Assembly: GCF_009650995.1 (NCBI RefSeq) | Contig: NZ_WHVV01000017.1 | Span: 1-58,292, forward strand | Length of the DNA stretch: 58,292 nucleotides | Direction of reading: 5' to 3' | Source: Sporosarcina cascadiensis | GTDB lineage: Bacteria > Bacillota > Bacilli > Bacillales_A > Planococcaceae | Shown here: one piece after another, positions 31,968-41,582 of the stretch | How the letters are laid out: each line of letters begins with the position of its first letter | Numbering within the stretch: the first letter of the stretch is position 1 | Notes under the pieces: generated by a model | Seen by the model: the letters and a program-made list of their open reading frames with translations, nothing else | What the model was told of the DNA's origin: nothing | Database searches by the model: none | Made by a program: the position numbers and the translations under genes

Positions 31968-34163
31968 TCAGTCGTCCAGCTTCAAACCTTTCAATGCATC
32001 CGCAAATGGATTATTGACCGGTTCCTCGTCATTATTATTCTTCAAGTACTTTTGTACATCACGTTTATTTACTTTGCCTTTCGACTCTTTCTCGCGACGC
32101 GCTTTAAATGTAGAAAGCTTCTCGCGGTAACCGCATTTACAAGTGAAAATCTGTCCTTCGCCTTCTCCGCGAAGCTCCATTTTCTTCTTACACTGCGGAC
32201 AGCGGGCATTCGTAACACGCGAGACGTTTTTGCGGTGGCCGCATTCGCGGTCCTGGCAGACAAGCATCTTGCCGTGCTTGCCATTCACTTCGAGCATCGG
32301 CTTGCCGCAGTCCGGACAGGTTTTCGTCGAAATATTATCATGCTTGAACTTGGCATCACTCGCTTTAATCTCCGACACAATTTCTTTCGTATAGCCCTTC
32401 ATTTCATTAATGAAAGCTTCCTTCTTCAATTGGCCTTTGGCGATTTTCTCGAGCTTTAATTCCCACTCAGCAGTCAGAGTAGGTGACTTCAGTTCGTCCG
32501 GCACTAATTCCAGCAGCTGCTTCCCTTTATTCGTCACGTGTATATCTTTTCCGCGTTTCTCGATCAGGAAGGAATTAAATAATTTATCGATGATATCCGC
32601 ACGGGTCGCGACTGTGCCGAGACCGCCGGTGGATTTCAGCGTGTCCGCCAGCTTTTTGTCCTGCGTGCCGTCCATATATTTCACCGGGTTTTCCATCGCG
32701 GATAAAAGAGTTGCTTCATTGAAACGCGCCGGCGGTTTGGTCTGGCCGGATGTTTCTTTAATCAGCTGAACTTTTAATGTATCGCCTTTTGAGAGATTCG
32801 GCAGCAGCTGTTCTTTCGTATCCTGCTCTGCTTCCTCTTCATCGAACTGGTTATTATAAACTTCTTTCCAACCGGGAACGAGAACGGTTTTGCCGCGCGC
32901 CGTGAAGCGTTCATCGGCAATTTTCGCTTGGACTGTGAGCTGTTCGTACTCATGGGCAGGAAACAGGACAGCCAGAAAGCGTTTGACAACTAAGTCGTAA
33001 ATCCGGCGTTCTTTGTCGGACAGTTTATCTAGCAGAACAATTTCTTCCGTCGGGATGATTGCGTGGTGATCGGATACTTTGGTATCGTCGACGAATGATT
33101 TATTCGCTTTGATCGGTTTCTTCAGGATTTTATTGGCAGCTGAACGGTACTCACCGATGCCGGCGGACTTTAAGCGCTCCGGCAGTGTTTCGACGAGATC
33201 ACTGGAGAGAAAACGCGAATCAGTGCGCGGATACGTCAGCAGTTTATGTTGCTCATAAAGCTTCTGCATGATGTTCAGCGTTTCTTTCGCAGAATAACCA
33301 AAAAGCTTGTTGGCATCACGCTGCAATTCGGTCAGGTCATACAGGCCCGGCGAGAACGTCTTTTTAGCTTTTTTATCGACATTTTCGATGACCGCCGGCT
33401 TACCGTCGATTTGCTTGACGATGGCAGACAGTTTTTCACGGTCGAATGAACGCGTGTCATTCGTTTTTCCATCCTGCCACGTTAGCTTTAATTTCGAATC
33501 GGTCTGTGCTTCGACGCCGTAAAATGTTTTCGCACGAAATGTGTTGATCTCTTCCTCGCGCTTCGCAATGATGGCGACAACAGGTGTCTGGACACGGCCG
33601 CAGTTCAGCTGGGCGTTGAATTTCGTTGTCAGCGCGCGGGTGGCATTCAGTCCAATATACCAGTCGGCTTCGGAACGGGCGACCGCCGCTTCATACAGAT
33701 TTTCATACGCTTTGCCCGGCTTCAGCTGAGCAAATCCGTCTTTGATCGCTTTATCCGTAACGGATGAAATCCAGAGACGCTGAATCGGCTTCTTCACTTT
33801 CGCCTTCTCGATAATCCATCGTGCAACAAGCTCCCCTTCGCGTCCTGCGTCCGTTCCAATGATGATATTCGACACATCGGAGCGCGTGAGCTGTGATTTC
33901 ACCGCATTATATTGCTTGCCTGTCTGCTTAATGACCGTCAATTTCAGATCTTCGGGCATCATCGGCAAGTCTTCCAGCTTCCACGCCTTATATTTCGTAT
34001 CATACGTCTCGGGATCGGCAAGCGTCACCAAATGTCCGAGCGCCCATGTCACGATATATTTATCTCCTTCTAAATAACCGTTTCCTTTTTTATTACAATT
34101 AAGCACACGGGCAATATCCCGCGCCACGGAAGGCTTTTCCGCCAATACAACACTTTTTTTCAT
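31968..34163 (-). CDS. topB: DNA topoisomerase III
   Basis: The start is ATG 34163 (MKKSVVLAEKPSVARDIARVL), 9 nt after AAAGGAG; the longer upstream reading is unlikely. The 731-residue type IA topoisomerase has a Toprim domain (about 1-145, GTDAGREGELVARWI with acidic residues), the catalytic Tyr region LLTYPRTDSRFLSSDL, and two C-terminal zinc ribbons (CPDCGKPM...CQDRECG; CPQCKKKM...CKCG). It relaxes and decatenates DNA during replication and recombination. A phased 21-bp array starts immediately after its stop codon. Confidence 0.95.
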   Translation of the reverse strand: MKKSVVLAEKPSVARDIARVLNCNKKGNGYLEGDKYIVTWALGHLVTLADPETYDTKYKAWKLEDLPMMPEDLKLTVIKQTGKQYNAVKSQLTRSDVSNIIIGTDAGREGELVARWIIEKAKVKKPIQRLWISSVTDKAIKDGFAQLKPGKAYENLYEAAVARSEADWYIGLNATRALTTKFNAQLNCGRVQTPVVAIIAKREEEINTFRAKTFYGVEAQTDSKLKLTWQDGKTNDTRSFDREKLSAIVKQIDGKPAVIENVDKKAKKTFSPGLYDLTELQRDANKLFGYSAKETLNIMQKLYEQHKLLTYPRTDSRFLSSDLVETLPERLKSAGIGEYRSAANKILKKPIKANKSFVDDTKVSDHHAIIPTEEIVLLDKLSDKERRIYDLVVKRFLAVLFPAHEYEQLTVQAKIADERFTARGKTVLVPGWKEVYNNQFDEEEAEQDTKEQLLPNLSKGDTLKVQLIKETSGQTKPPARFNEATLLSAMENPVKYMDGTQDKKLADTLKSTGGLGTVATRADIIDKLFNSFLIEKRGKDIHVTNKGKQLLELVPDELKSPTLTAEWELKLEKIAKGQLKKEAFINEMKGYTKEIVSEIKASDAKFKHDNISTKTCPDCGKPMLEVNGKHGKMLVCQDRECGHRKNVSRVTNARCPQCKKKMELRGEGEGQIFTCKCGYREKLSTFKARREKESKGKVNKRDVQKYLKNNNDEEPVNNPFADALKGLKLDD

Positions 34164-34494
34164 ATAGTTAAACTCCTTTGGGTATATACATGTCAAAAAA
34201 CTCCTCGCGTAGATAAGGGAAGGCCTTATGCTATCAGAAGGAGCTGCTTAATGAAAAGTGTAAACCAGCGGAGAAGATTCGTCAATTTAACAGGGCCTGT
34301 TTCCATTGAGAAATGGAAGGCGACAACACTGTTTTCCTCCGCGGAAATCGCATTGTATTTTACGGAGACGTAGGATAAAGTAGAAGGAATAGGTATCCTT
34401 TTCCAGGTAATTTATTGGAGTATATCCAGTGGAAAGGAAGCTGAAAATCGAAAAGGGATTGAGTTCTATGGTTGGAGGCAACAGCAGGAGTGCC

Positions 34495-37400
34495 ATGCCA
34501 AAAAAGAAGATTTTTCTACTTGGGAGTTTATTTATATTGACGTTAACCATCTCGAGAATTGGTTGGATCTCCTATTTTCAGTCGCCTGACAACGTGCAAG
34601 CGGAAAAAGGTGTCATTGATTTACGGGGTTGGACGTTTACCGATGATCAGACCATTTCACTTGACGGTGAATGGGAGTTTTATCCGGAGGAGTTCATTGA
34701 GCCTTCTATGACTGGCAAATTGGAAGTTCCAAGCGGATATATACATGTCCCGCAAGACTGGAAAGAGCAAATCGCCGATGCAGAACAGAAAACGGGTTAT
34801 GGTTACGGCACATATCGGATTATCATTAAGCTGCCTGACAGTGAGCAGCAGTTATACGGATTGCGATTCAAAGAAATAAAAACGGCGGCTGCGGTCTTTG
34901 TAAATGGCAAACAAGTCGGGGAATATAATACGCCAAATGAAGCGGGTACTAAAAATGCTTCCGTGCGCGGTCCGTTTTACGCGTTATTTCACAAGAATAA
35001 AAGTGACATCGAATTATTGGTCCATGTCTCCAATTATGAATATCCTTTTGGCGGAGGAATCCTGGAGTCAGTGATGATCGGTTCCGATACGGCTGTCATT
35101 AAAGAGGCTAATCAATCTTTTTCTCTGCAACTGACAGTCGGCATCATTTATTTGCTTCATAGTCTCTATGCATTTGCGATTTACTTCTCCGGCAAAAGAA
35201 AAGGTCAAAGACAGCTGCTGATCTATGGAATCTTCCTGGTGATCAGCGCGTTTTCCATTTTGCTGGACGATGATGCGGTCATTCAGCTGCCAATAGGAGT
35301 ACAGGCGGCCAATCACCTGCTGATGTTTTTATTCATGAGTATCCTGCTGGCGATGTTGTATGTCGTCAAGCATTTATTTAACATCAAAAGCCGGTTTCTT
35401 ACTTATATAACGGGGCTGTATGCGGTGCTCGCCATTGCGCTGACTGTCATTCCATACGCGCATTCATTGTTCCTGAGCGTGCCGCTATCCCTGTTTTATA
35501 TAAGTTCGCTGTATTTTCTATTCAGCCAGACGATAAAAACAATTCGCAAAGGCTACTCTGAGGCGATTTTCATCCTGTTTTGGATAGCATGCTACTCATC
35601 AAATGTTATCTGGGGATCCATCATCAAAGCGGGCGGCCTTCACATACCGTATTACCCGTTCGACTTTATCGTTTCTGTAGTGGTTATTGCGTTTCTCTTA
35701 TTCAAGCAACATGACAGGATAGTGAAAGTAAACGAGGAGCAAACACTGAAGCTGCAGTCTGCCGATCAGCAAAAAGATGCGTTCCTGGCGAATACTGCCC
35801 ATGAGTTGCGTAATCCTCTCCACGGAATCATTACAATTGCACAAACTCTTATGAACAATAAAAGTCAGTCCGAAAAGGACAAAAACAGTTTGAAGTTGCT
35901 TGTGAGTGTTGGTCAGCGAATGACTCTGTTGCTCAATGATTTACTGGATGTGACGCGCTTGCGGGAGGGGTTTATACTGCTAGATCAAAAAAGTGTCAGG
36001 ATTCAAGGGATTGTCCCCGGCATATTTGATTTGAATCGTTATGTGCTGGATGGTAAACCTGTGCAGCTGCATCTTGAGATGGAAGATGATTTTCCGCCGG
36101 TGTATGCGGATGAAAACCGGCTGATTCAGATATTATCCAACTTGATCCAGAATGCGATTAAGTACACCAATGAAGGCCATATCGTCGTAAGCGCAACGCA
36201 AGAGAAAGGTATGGCTGCGATTCATGTTCTAGATACAGGCATCGGTATGAGCAATGCCATGCAAGAGAAAGTATTCGAGCCGTATGAACAGGAGCATGGC
36301 AACGCCGCTTCGCAAGGGGGGATTGGCTTAGGTCTTGCAGTTTGTAGAGAGCTTGCAGAGCTGCATGGCGGTAAAATCACAGTTGCTTCATCTGTTGGCG
36401 AAGGTACCGTCTTTACTGTCACACTGCCGTTATCACCTGAGCCGGAACTGGAAGCAGCTCATCAGCCAAAAACTTCTCTGCCAGTGGCCAATCCAAATGA
36501 ATCTTCTATTTTTACAGCCGAATCTTCAAGTCTTTCAATAAACAGTGCTTCCGTTAATGAAAAAGCAGCCATTTTAATCGTTGATGACGATCCTGTAAAT
36601 GTCCGGGTTATGGCAATGCTGCTGGATTCAGACTATGAGGTCACGACAGCTACTAGCGGTGAAGACGCGCTTGCCTATGTAAAGAGGAACGAGTTTGACC
36701 TGGTCATTTCCGATGTGATGATGCCGCGAATGTCCGGTTATGAATTGACACGATATATCCGCCAACTGTATACAATGTCTGAATTACCAATTTTGCTGCT
36801 AACGGCAAGAAGTGAATTGCAGGATATCTATACAGGATTTGATGCAGGTGCAAACGATTATGTCGCAAAGCCTGTAGACTCAATGGAATTGAAAATGCGT
36901 GTAGAAGGGTTAATCGAATTAAAACAATCTATTCATCAGCAACTGCGGATGGAGGCGGCTTGGCTTCAGGCGCAAATACAGCCGCATTTTCTATTTAATA
37001 CGCTCAATACCATCGCTTCATTGGCTGAATTTGACACGAAACGAATGCTTCGTCTGCTTGAAGAATTCGCCAACTATTTACGTAGAAGTTTCAGCAATGT
37101 CAATATCGATTCCCTCATTCCGTTAGAGGAAGAACTGGATCTGACACGTTCTTATGTCTATATTGAACAGGAACGCTTCGGTGAACGGCTGCGAATTGAA
37201 TGGGAAACTGACAATAACCCGGCTATTCAAATACCTCCGCTGTCGATTCAGCCGCTTGTCGAAAATGCCATCAGACATGGTATTTTGAAAAAGGTGGAAG
37301 GAGGCACTGTCACAATACGAATTACCAATCATACAGATTATACAGAAGTCTCGATTATAGATGACGGAGTCGGAATGAATTCGGCAAAAATTCAGGAACT

Positions 37401-37563
37401 GACCAGTGGGGAATCAATCCAAGATGGAAACGGAATTGGAATCGTCAACACCGACCGACGTTGTAAGCAGCTGTTTGGCAAAGGTTTATTTATTTTGAGC
37501 GAAGAAGGAAACGGAACAGAGATTTCTTTCCAAATCCCTCTTCAAGAGAAAAAAAGCGACTGA
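34495..37563 (+). CDS. Hybrid sensor kinase with two kinase modules (7TM-DISM type)
   Basis: From ATG 34495 (CAGGAG just upstream; an in-frame GTG at 34429 is possible) the product has about 1022 residues. After one helix there is an extracytoplasmic galactose-binding-like domain (LRGWTF, LDGEWEFYPEEF), a 7TM-DISM bundle (about 210-402), HisKA with His near 435 (TAHELRNPLHG) and an ATPase domain (GIGLGLAVCRELAELHGGK). A receiver domain follows with phospho-Asp near 739 (ISDVMMPRMSG). The C-terminus is a complete LytS-type kinase: QIQPHFLFNTLN near 828, PLVENAIRHGI and GIGIVNTDRR. No separate response regulator is adjacent, so the output partner is unknown. The 330-bp region upstream holds no gene, only a short AAGGGAAGGCCTTA repeat and weak promoter-like sequences. 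Confidence 0.88.
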   Translation: MPKKKIFLLGSLFILTLTISRIGWISYFQSPDNVQAEKGVIDLRGWTFTDDQTISLDGEWEFYPEEFIEPSMTGKLEVPSGYIHVPQDWKEQIADAEQKTGYGYGTYRIIIKLPDSEQQLYGLRFKEIKTAAAVFVNGKQVGEYNTPNEAGTKNASVRGPFYALFHKNKSDIELLVHVSNYEYPFGGGILESVMIGSDTAVIKEANQSFSLQLTVGIIYLLHSLYAFAIYFSGKRKGQRQLLIYGIFLVISAFSILLDDDAVIQLPIGVQAANHLLMFLFMSILLAMLYVVKHLFNIKSRFLTYITGLYAVLAIALTVIPYAHSLFLSVPLSLFYISSLYFLFSQTIKTIRKGYSEAIFILFWIACYSSNVIWGSIIKAGGLHIPYYPFDFIVSVVVIAFLLFKQHDRIVKVNEEQTLKLQSADQQKDAFLANTAHELRNPLHGIITIAQTLMNNKSQSEKDKNSLKLLVSVGQRMTLLLNDLLDVTRLREGFILLDQKSVRIQGIVPGIFDLNRYVLDGKPVQLHLEMEDDFPPVYADENRLIQILSNLIQNAIKYTNEGHIVVSATQEKGMAAIHVLDTGIGMSNAMQEKVFEPYEQEHGNAASQGGIGLGLAVCRELAELHGGKITVASSVGEGTVFTVTLPLSPEPELEAAHQPKTSLPVANPNESSIFTAESSSLSINSASVNEKAAILIVDDDPVNVRVMAMLLDSDYEVTTATSGEDALAYVKRNEFDLVISDVMMPRMSGYELTRYIRQLYTMSELPILLLTARSELQDIYTGFDAGANDYVAKPVDSMELKMRVEGLIELKQSIHQQLRMEAAWLQAQIQPHFLFNTLNTIASLAEFDTKRMLRLLEEFANYLRRSFSNVNIDSLIPLEEELDLTRSYVYIEQERFGERLRIEWETDNNPAIQIPPLSIQPLVENAIRHGILKKVEGGTVTIRITNHTDYTEVSIIDDGVGMNSAKIQELTSGESIQDGNGIGIVNTDRRCKQLFGKGLFILSEEGNGTEISFQIPLQEKKSD

Positions 37564-37616
37564 AAGCAGTAATTTTTTGTATACTGATACTAACACTTTA
37601 GAAATGAGGGATCAGA

Positions 37617-38054
37617 ATGTCTGAATTAAAAGAACGGCTGATGGCAGATATCAAGACAGCAATGAAAGAAAAAGACCAGATGAAAAAAGGCGTCATCAAT
37701 TTATTGCGTGCAGGTCTGCAGAACGAGGAGCTGGAACTGAAGCGTGAATTAACAGAAGAAGAGGAAATTAAAATCGTCCAGCGCGAACTCAAGCAGACGA
37801 AACAATCTCTCGAAGAAGCGCAAAAAGCGGATCGGGATGATATTGCGGAAGCTGAAAAAGCGAAGATCACGATTGTTGAATCCTATCTGCCAAAACAGAT
37901 GAATGTCGAAGAAGTGAAGGAATTAATCAGCTCACTCGGCATCTCAAAAGACACGCCGATGGGCCAGGCAATCGGCACGGTGATGAAAGAAGTTGCCGGA
38001 CGTGCGGAAGGCAAGACTGTTTCGCAGGCTGTAAAAGAATATTTGCAGGGGTAA
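37617..38054 (+). CDS. yqeY: GatB/YqeY-domain protein
   Basis: The 145-residue protein is a GatB/YqeY domain with ERLMADIKTAMKEKDQ at the start and GISKDTPMGQAIGTVMKEVAGRAEGK at the end. The domain shares the tRNA-binding tail of GatB. Its precise role in Bacillales is unresolved. It has its own GAGGGATC site and a long terminator. Confidence 0.92.
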   Translation: MSELKERLMADIKTAMKEKDQMKKGVINLLRAGLQNEELELKRELTEEEEIKIVQRELKQTKQSLEEAQKADRDDIAEAEKAKITIVESYLPKQMNVEEVKELISSLGISKDTPMGQAIGTVMKEVAGRAEGKTVSQAVKEYLQG

Positions 38055-38055
38055 A

Positions 38056-38104
38056 GGCTGTCGGGAAATCGCAAGTGATGCGATTTCCCGGCAGTTTTTT
38101 TTAT
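38056..38104 (+). terminator. Terminator of yqeY
   Basis: GCTGTCGGGAAATCGCA and TGCGATTTCCCGGCAG form a 16-bp stem followed by a T-run. Confidence 0.9.
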
Positions 38105-38109
38105 TGTGT

Positions 38110-38286
38110 GGAGCGAAAGAGGTGCCTAGATGCATCGAAGTGCTGTAGATTCGAACCAAAACAGCCTTGAACCGCGCCAAAACCCTTCTGTGCCGAACCA
38201 TAAATCATCAATACCGAACCAAACGAGGCTGTAAACGAACCAAACCAGGCCGGAACCGAACCAATCGGACTGTTTACCGCACCTTT
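38110..38286 (-). repeat. 21-bp phased intergenic array, locus III (9 units)
   Basis: Nine units step by exactly 21 bp on the minus strand from 38286 to 38118. The first is AAAGGTGCG, then ATTGGTTCG, TTTGGTTCG (several), TATGGTTCG, TTTGGCGCG, TTCGATGCA and finally TTTCGCTCC. The TTTCGC end lies 5 bp from the yqeY terminator. The frame from GTG 38292, which overlaps the lipoprotein stop, is open to 38101 and encodes 7-residue repeats (FGSFTAS, FGSVLMI, FGAVQGC). Confidence 0.88.
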
Positions 38287-38288
38287 CC

Positions 38289-38876
38289 TCACTTCTTAAA
38301 CGAAGCCCTCACTAGATACGCCACATCATACTCTTTCAATTCCTCCAAATAGCCTTCATTCTGTTCAAAAAAATCGACAGAAAAGGAGCTGACTTTCACG
38401 CCTACGGAGCTATTTGTATAGGCCACTGCACTGAGCAGCATGTTTTCGGAAAGCGGCAGGCCTTCCTGCGGATTGACGGCTGTCAGGGTAGCCATGTCCT
38501 CTATATCTGGCAGCTGATCTTCACTTGTTAAACCGGCGCCGCTGATGCTGGCGGAGAATAATAATTTATCGTCTGACGGTTTGATGGCCATAATTAATGT
38601 GCCGTTCGTTGATTCGCCGGGCAGCGGAATGGAAAGCTCACCGATGGGACCGCCAATCTTTTCCCCTTTTTCGTATTTATCCATCCAAAGCGAAATGCCG
38701 GAATAGGTTTGATCGGTTGCATAATCAAATATAAATACCTGGTCTGCAGCTGTTTGAATGATTTGTTCCTCGCGGTCTGTCAGTTCAGGGATGGTCAGTT
38801 TATTTTTATCGGACGCTGCACATGCACCGAGCGCCAGCACGCTGCTCAGGCAGAACAGCAGGATGATTTTCCTCAC
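38289..38876 (-). CDS. Lipoprotein of unknown function
   Basis: The 195-residue product starts at GTG 38876 behind GGAGGTG. The signal peptide MRKIILLFCLSSVLALGAC ends in lipobox LGAC. The mature part (PELTDREEQIIQTAADQVFIFDY, then a beta-rich region) looks like a small extracytoplasmic domain. No family is recognised. The stop codon abuts array locus III. Confidence 0.75.
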   Translation of the reverse strand: MRKIILLFCLSSVLALGACAASDKNKLTIPELTDREEQIIQTAADQVFIFDYATDQTYSGISLWMDKYEKGEKIGGPIGELSIPLPGESTNGTLIMAIKPSDDKLLFSASISGAGLTSEDQLPDIEDMATLTAVNPQEGLPLSENMLLSAVAYTNSSVGVKVSSFSVDFFEQNEGYLEELKEYDVAYLVRASFKK

Positions 38877-39050
38877 TTCGCTGCACCTCCTCTACTACTA
38901 TTCTTCAAGTATAACAGTTTTCAAAACCTTCAGTTATTCATTTGTGAAAATATTTTACTGGGAAAGTGAAATGTTTTCCATCCTGCAACCGTTATACTGA
39001 TGAAATAAAGAAACGAGACATGCGCATGGTCGTTGGATAGGGAGGTTCTT

Positions 39051-39617
39051 ATGGAAGAGGATGTTCAGTGGGTGCGTGAGGTGCTTGCGGGGAATAAGCA
39101 GGCGTACGCCCATATTATCGATAAATACAAAAATCCGCTCTATGCCGTGATTTTACGGATGACGCGGAACCCGCAGGATGCACAGGACTTTGTGCAGGAT
39201 GCTTTTTTGAAAGTGTATTATCAGCTGGATAAGTATAAAGAAACCGGGTCTTTCTCCAGTTGGCTGTATCGGGTGGCTGTGAATCATTGTATGGATGAGT
39301 TTAGGAAGAAGCGGCATCAAGCCGTGCCTTCAGAGTTTGCAGAAGAACAGGCAGTCGACCGCAACCATCCCGAAGTGGTGTTTTTGAAGAAAGAAAAACA
39401 GCGGCAATTGGAACGGCTGCTTGCCACGCTTCCGGAAGATGAGCGATTGATCATCCTGCTGCGTTATGCGAATGAATTAAGCTATGAAGAAATCAGTGAA
39501 GTAACAGATACTCCATTATCTACTGTTCGCAATAAACTTCATCGGGCGAAAAAGAAAATGAGGGAAACAGTAAAACGAGAAGGAGGCTATTTTCATGAAC
39601 TGTCCAACGATAGATGA
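39051..39617 (+). CDS. ECF-type RNA polymerase sigma factor (SigW/SigM-like)
   Basis: ATG 39051 has GGGAGG 5 nt upstream; the upstream TTG 39033 is less likely. The 188-residue protein has region 2 (NPLYAVILRMTRNPQDAQDFVQDAFLKVY, FSSWLYRVAVNHCMD) and region 4 (LPEDERLIILLRYANELSYEEISEVTDTPLSTVRNKLHRAKKK). It overlaps an anti-sigma gene by 23 nt. Upstream, TGAAAT and CGTTATAC at 39.0 kb could be an ECF-type promoter with 17-bp spacing. Confidence 0.92.
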   Translation: MEEDVQWVREVLAGNKQAYAHIIDKYKNPLYAVILRMTRNPQDAQDFVQDAFLKVYYQLDKYKETGSFSSWLYRVAVNHCMDEFRKKRHQAVPSEFAEEQAVDRNHPEVVFLKKEKQRQLERLLATLPEDERLIILLRYANELSYEEISEVTDTPLSTVRNKLHRAKKKMRETVKREGGYFHELSNDR

Positions 39618-41187
39618 ACTAGCAAAATACGTCGATGATTTATTGACGGAAAGAGAAACGGACCGTGTGCAGGCTCATCTGGAAGACTGTCCGCATTGTC
39701 GGGAAGCAGTGGAAGCGTTTCTCGGAGAGCAGCATTTTATGGTGGAAACATTTCAGACACCCGGACTGCCGGATGATTTTGCGGCAAAAATAGTAGATCA
39801 GCTGGAACCATATGAGCGGCAAGTTAGAAAACGAAAAGCACCTTGGAAAAAATTGATGCTGTCCGCGGCAGGTGTTGTGCTGGCAGTCGGGCTGAGCGCG
39901 GCATTGAGCCCGAGCTTCGCTCAATTGATTGGCGGGTTTTTCAACACCGAACAAGCGGATGACGGGCTTCGTCTGGCGATGGAGGCGGGGCTTGCCGAAC
40001 GAGTAGATCTGGCAGTGGAAGATCAGGGAATTACATTAAAGGTCGAAGATGTGATGGCGGATTCTTCACGCATCACGCTGTCCTATCAGGTACTGAAAAA
40101 TGGCAAGCCGAAAAATGCCTATATTGAAGAGGATGGTACTCCAAATCGTGTCATAGCAATCGACCAGAATGGCAATGAATTGGACCAGCTTGGATACAGT
40201 TGGTGGGATGGCGGCGATTATGGAGTATATGAGCTTTCATTGCGCGGATACGAGGATATCGATCAGCTGACCATCCGATTTGATGTCACCGAGTTACGTG
40301 GAGAGAAAGGGAATTGGCAACTTGATGTTCCGGTGGATCTCAGCGAAAAGCGTCAGCTGACCCAAACGCGGCCGCTGAAGGGTGCTTCATTTGACACGGA
40401 TGGCGTGGCAATCGAACTGCAGAAAATGCAGATGGCACCTTCATCTACTGAGCTCTTTTATGAGACTTCATTCACAGAAGAAGAACGCGCAAGAATTGAA
40501 AAGGCGGGAGAGGAGTTCAAGCAGCGGTTCGGTGCGGAGCCGGTGGAATCATTGATGCGTACGTTTGATCCTGAAATCGCGTATCATTTGGAGGATGAAA
40601 GCGGTGCGGAACTATATTCTTGGAATCGCTGGGATACGGAAGAAGGATATGTGAGCGACGCGGGGATGCTGCAGGGAACGGGTGAAAACCTGGAGACAAT
40701 AGGGAATCTCAAGTGGGTGAATTCGTTCGTGCCGCAGAAGGAACAGCCGGACATGACGTTCGTGCTGGACGGCGTGTACAAGACAGAGCCGGCGAATTTC
40801 TCTATCACATTCAATCCAAAGGAGCTCAGGAAAGAGCCGTTCTCCTTCGAATTTGAAGGCAATCAGATGAAGGTGGTCCATGCGAAGAATGAGACGGATT
40901 ACTTTTTTAAGAAATCAGTCGTGCCGGTAAGGAGAGTGAAAACATTCGTTGTGGAGATGGAAGGCAAGAGAGAGAAGGACGCGGGTGAGCTGGGCATCTG
41001 GCTGCTCGAGGACGGCGAAGGAAATGTCTACTCATCAGGCCCAAGCGGCTCCATTTCAAATGAAGACATCGGTTTTACATTGGATTTTCCTGCATTAGAA
41101 AAGGTGCCGGAAGAGCTGACACTGCATCTGTTCTCAGCGAAACACTATGTGCCGGTGAAAGAGCCGTGGAAAGTGCCGCTGTATTAA
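39595..41187 (+). CDS. Anti-sigma factor with zinc finger and DUF4179 domain
   Basis: The 530-residue protein begins with a ZAS-type zinc-binding domain (HLEDCPHCREAVEAF, the HxxxCxxC motif) that grips the sigma factor. A membrane helix follows at about 84-105 (LMLSAAGVVLAVGLSAALS), then a large outside part with a DUF4179-like segment and a C-terminal beta domain. Overlap with the sigma gene shows coupled expression. The signal sensed is unknown. Confidence 0.87.
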   Translation: MNCPTIDELAKYVDDLLTERETDRVQAHLEDCPHCREAVEAFLGEQHFMVETFQTPGLPDDFAAKIVDQLEPYERQVRKRKAPWKKLMLSAAGVVLAVGLSAALSPSFAQLIGGFFNTEQADDGLRLAMEAGLAERVDLAVEDQGITLKVEDVMADSSRITLSYQVLKNGKPKNAYIEEDGTPNRVIAIDQNGNELDQLGYSWWDGGDYGVYELSLRGYEDIDQLTIRFDVTELRGEKGNWQLDVPVDLSEKRQLTQTRPLKGASFDTDGVAIELQKMQMAPSSTELFYETSFTEEERARIEKAGEEFKQRFGAEPVESLMRTFDPEIAYHLEDESGAELYSWNRWDTEEGYVSDAGMLQGTGENLETIGNLKWVNSFVPQKEQPDMTFVLDGVYKTEPANFSITFNPKELRKEPFSFEFEGNQMKVVHAKNETDYFFKKSVVPVRRVKTFVVEMEGKREKDAGELGIWLLEDGEGNVYSSGPSGSISNEDIGFTLDFPALEKVPEELTLHLFSAKHYVPVKEPWKVPLY

Positions 41188-41191
41188 AAAT

Positions 41192-41238
41192 AGCATCCGT
41201 CTTATCATCAGCAGATGATAGGACGGATGTTTTTTCGG
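41192..41238 (+). terminator. Terminator of the sigma/anti-sigma operon
   Basis: GCATCCGTC-TTATCATC and GATGATA-GGACGGATGT form a long stem with a 4-nt loop and six T. Confidence 0.88.
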
Positions 41239-41315
41239 TTTATCTGGTTTGATAGAGTACCGGTAATCATAAATTATTAGTAAACAGTTTTAGAAATCTC
41301 GACTTTAAACCATAA

Positions 41316-41582
41316 ATAAAAAAGGGCTCTTCACCAACACATGTGCTTGACAACCTGTCACGTGCATTTTGGCAATGGGCGGGTTTCGTTTCTCGACTTT
41401 ATAGGGAGTTTAATTGAAGTGTGCGTCTGCAGTTTAGATGGGGATTGCCTTACGCTATGAGCCTACTGGCGAAGAACGTGCCAGCAGTCTCACAGCCACG
41501 GCCTACCCCGCAGTTGCGCCTTCGCTGATGTTGGAGAACGTACAATGTACTGTTTTTGCAGAGTATGGGACGCCCATCAACT
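41316..41582 (-). other. Non-coding region with a possible IS end
   Basis: The 345 bp between the terminator and the ccsA stop hold no credible gene. From 41326, GGGCTCTTCACCAACACATG followed by a string of short GC-rich repeats looks like the end of an ISL3-type element, but no transposase or second end is present. The segment may be an insertion-sequence scar or a structured RNA. This is a weak call. Confidence 0.25.

Noticed and set aside
31671..32459. 262-codon plus-strand open frame over the array and the end of topB
   Set aside because: It runs antisense to topB and through the GC-rich repeat array; no ribosome binding site and no family resemblance.
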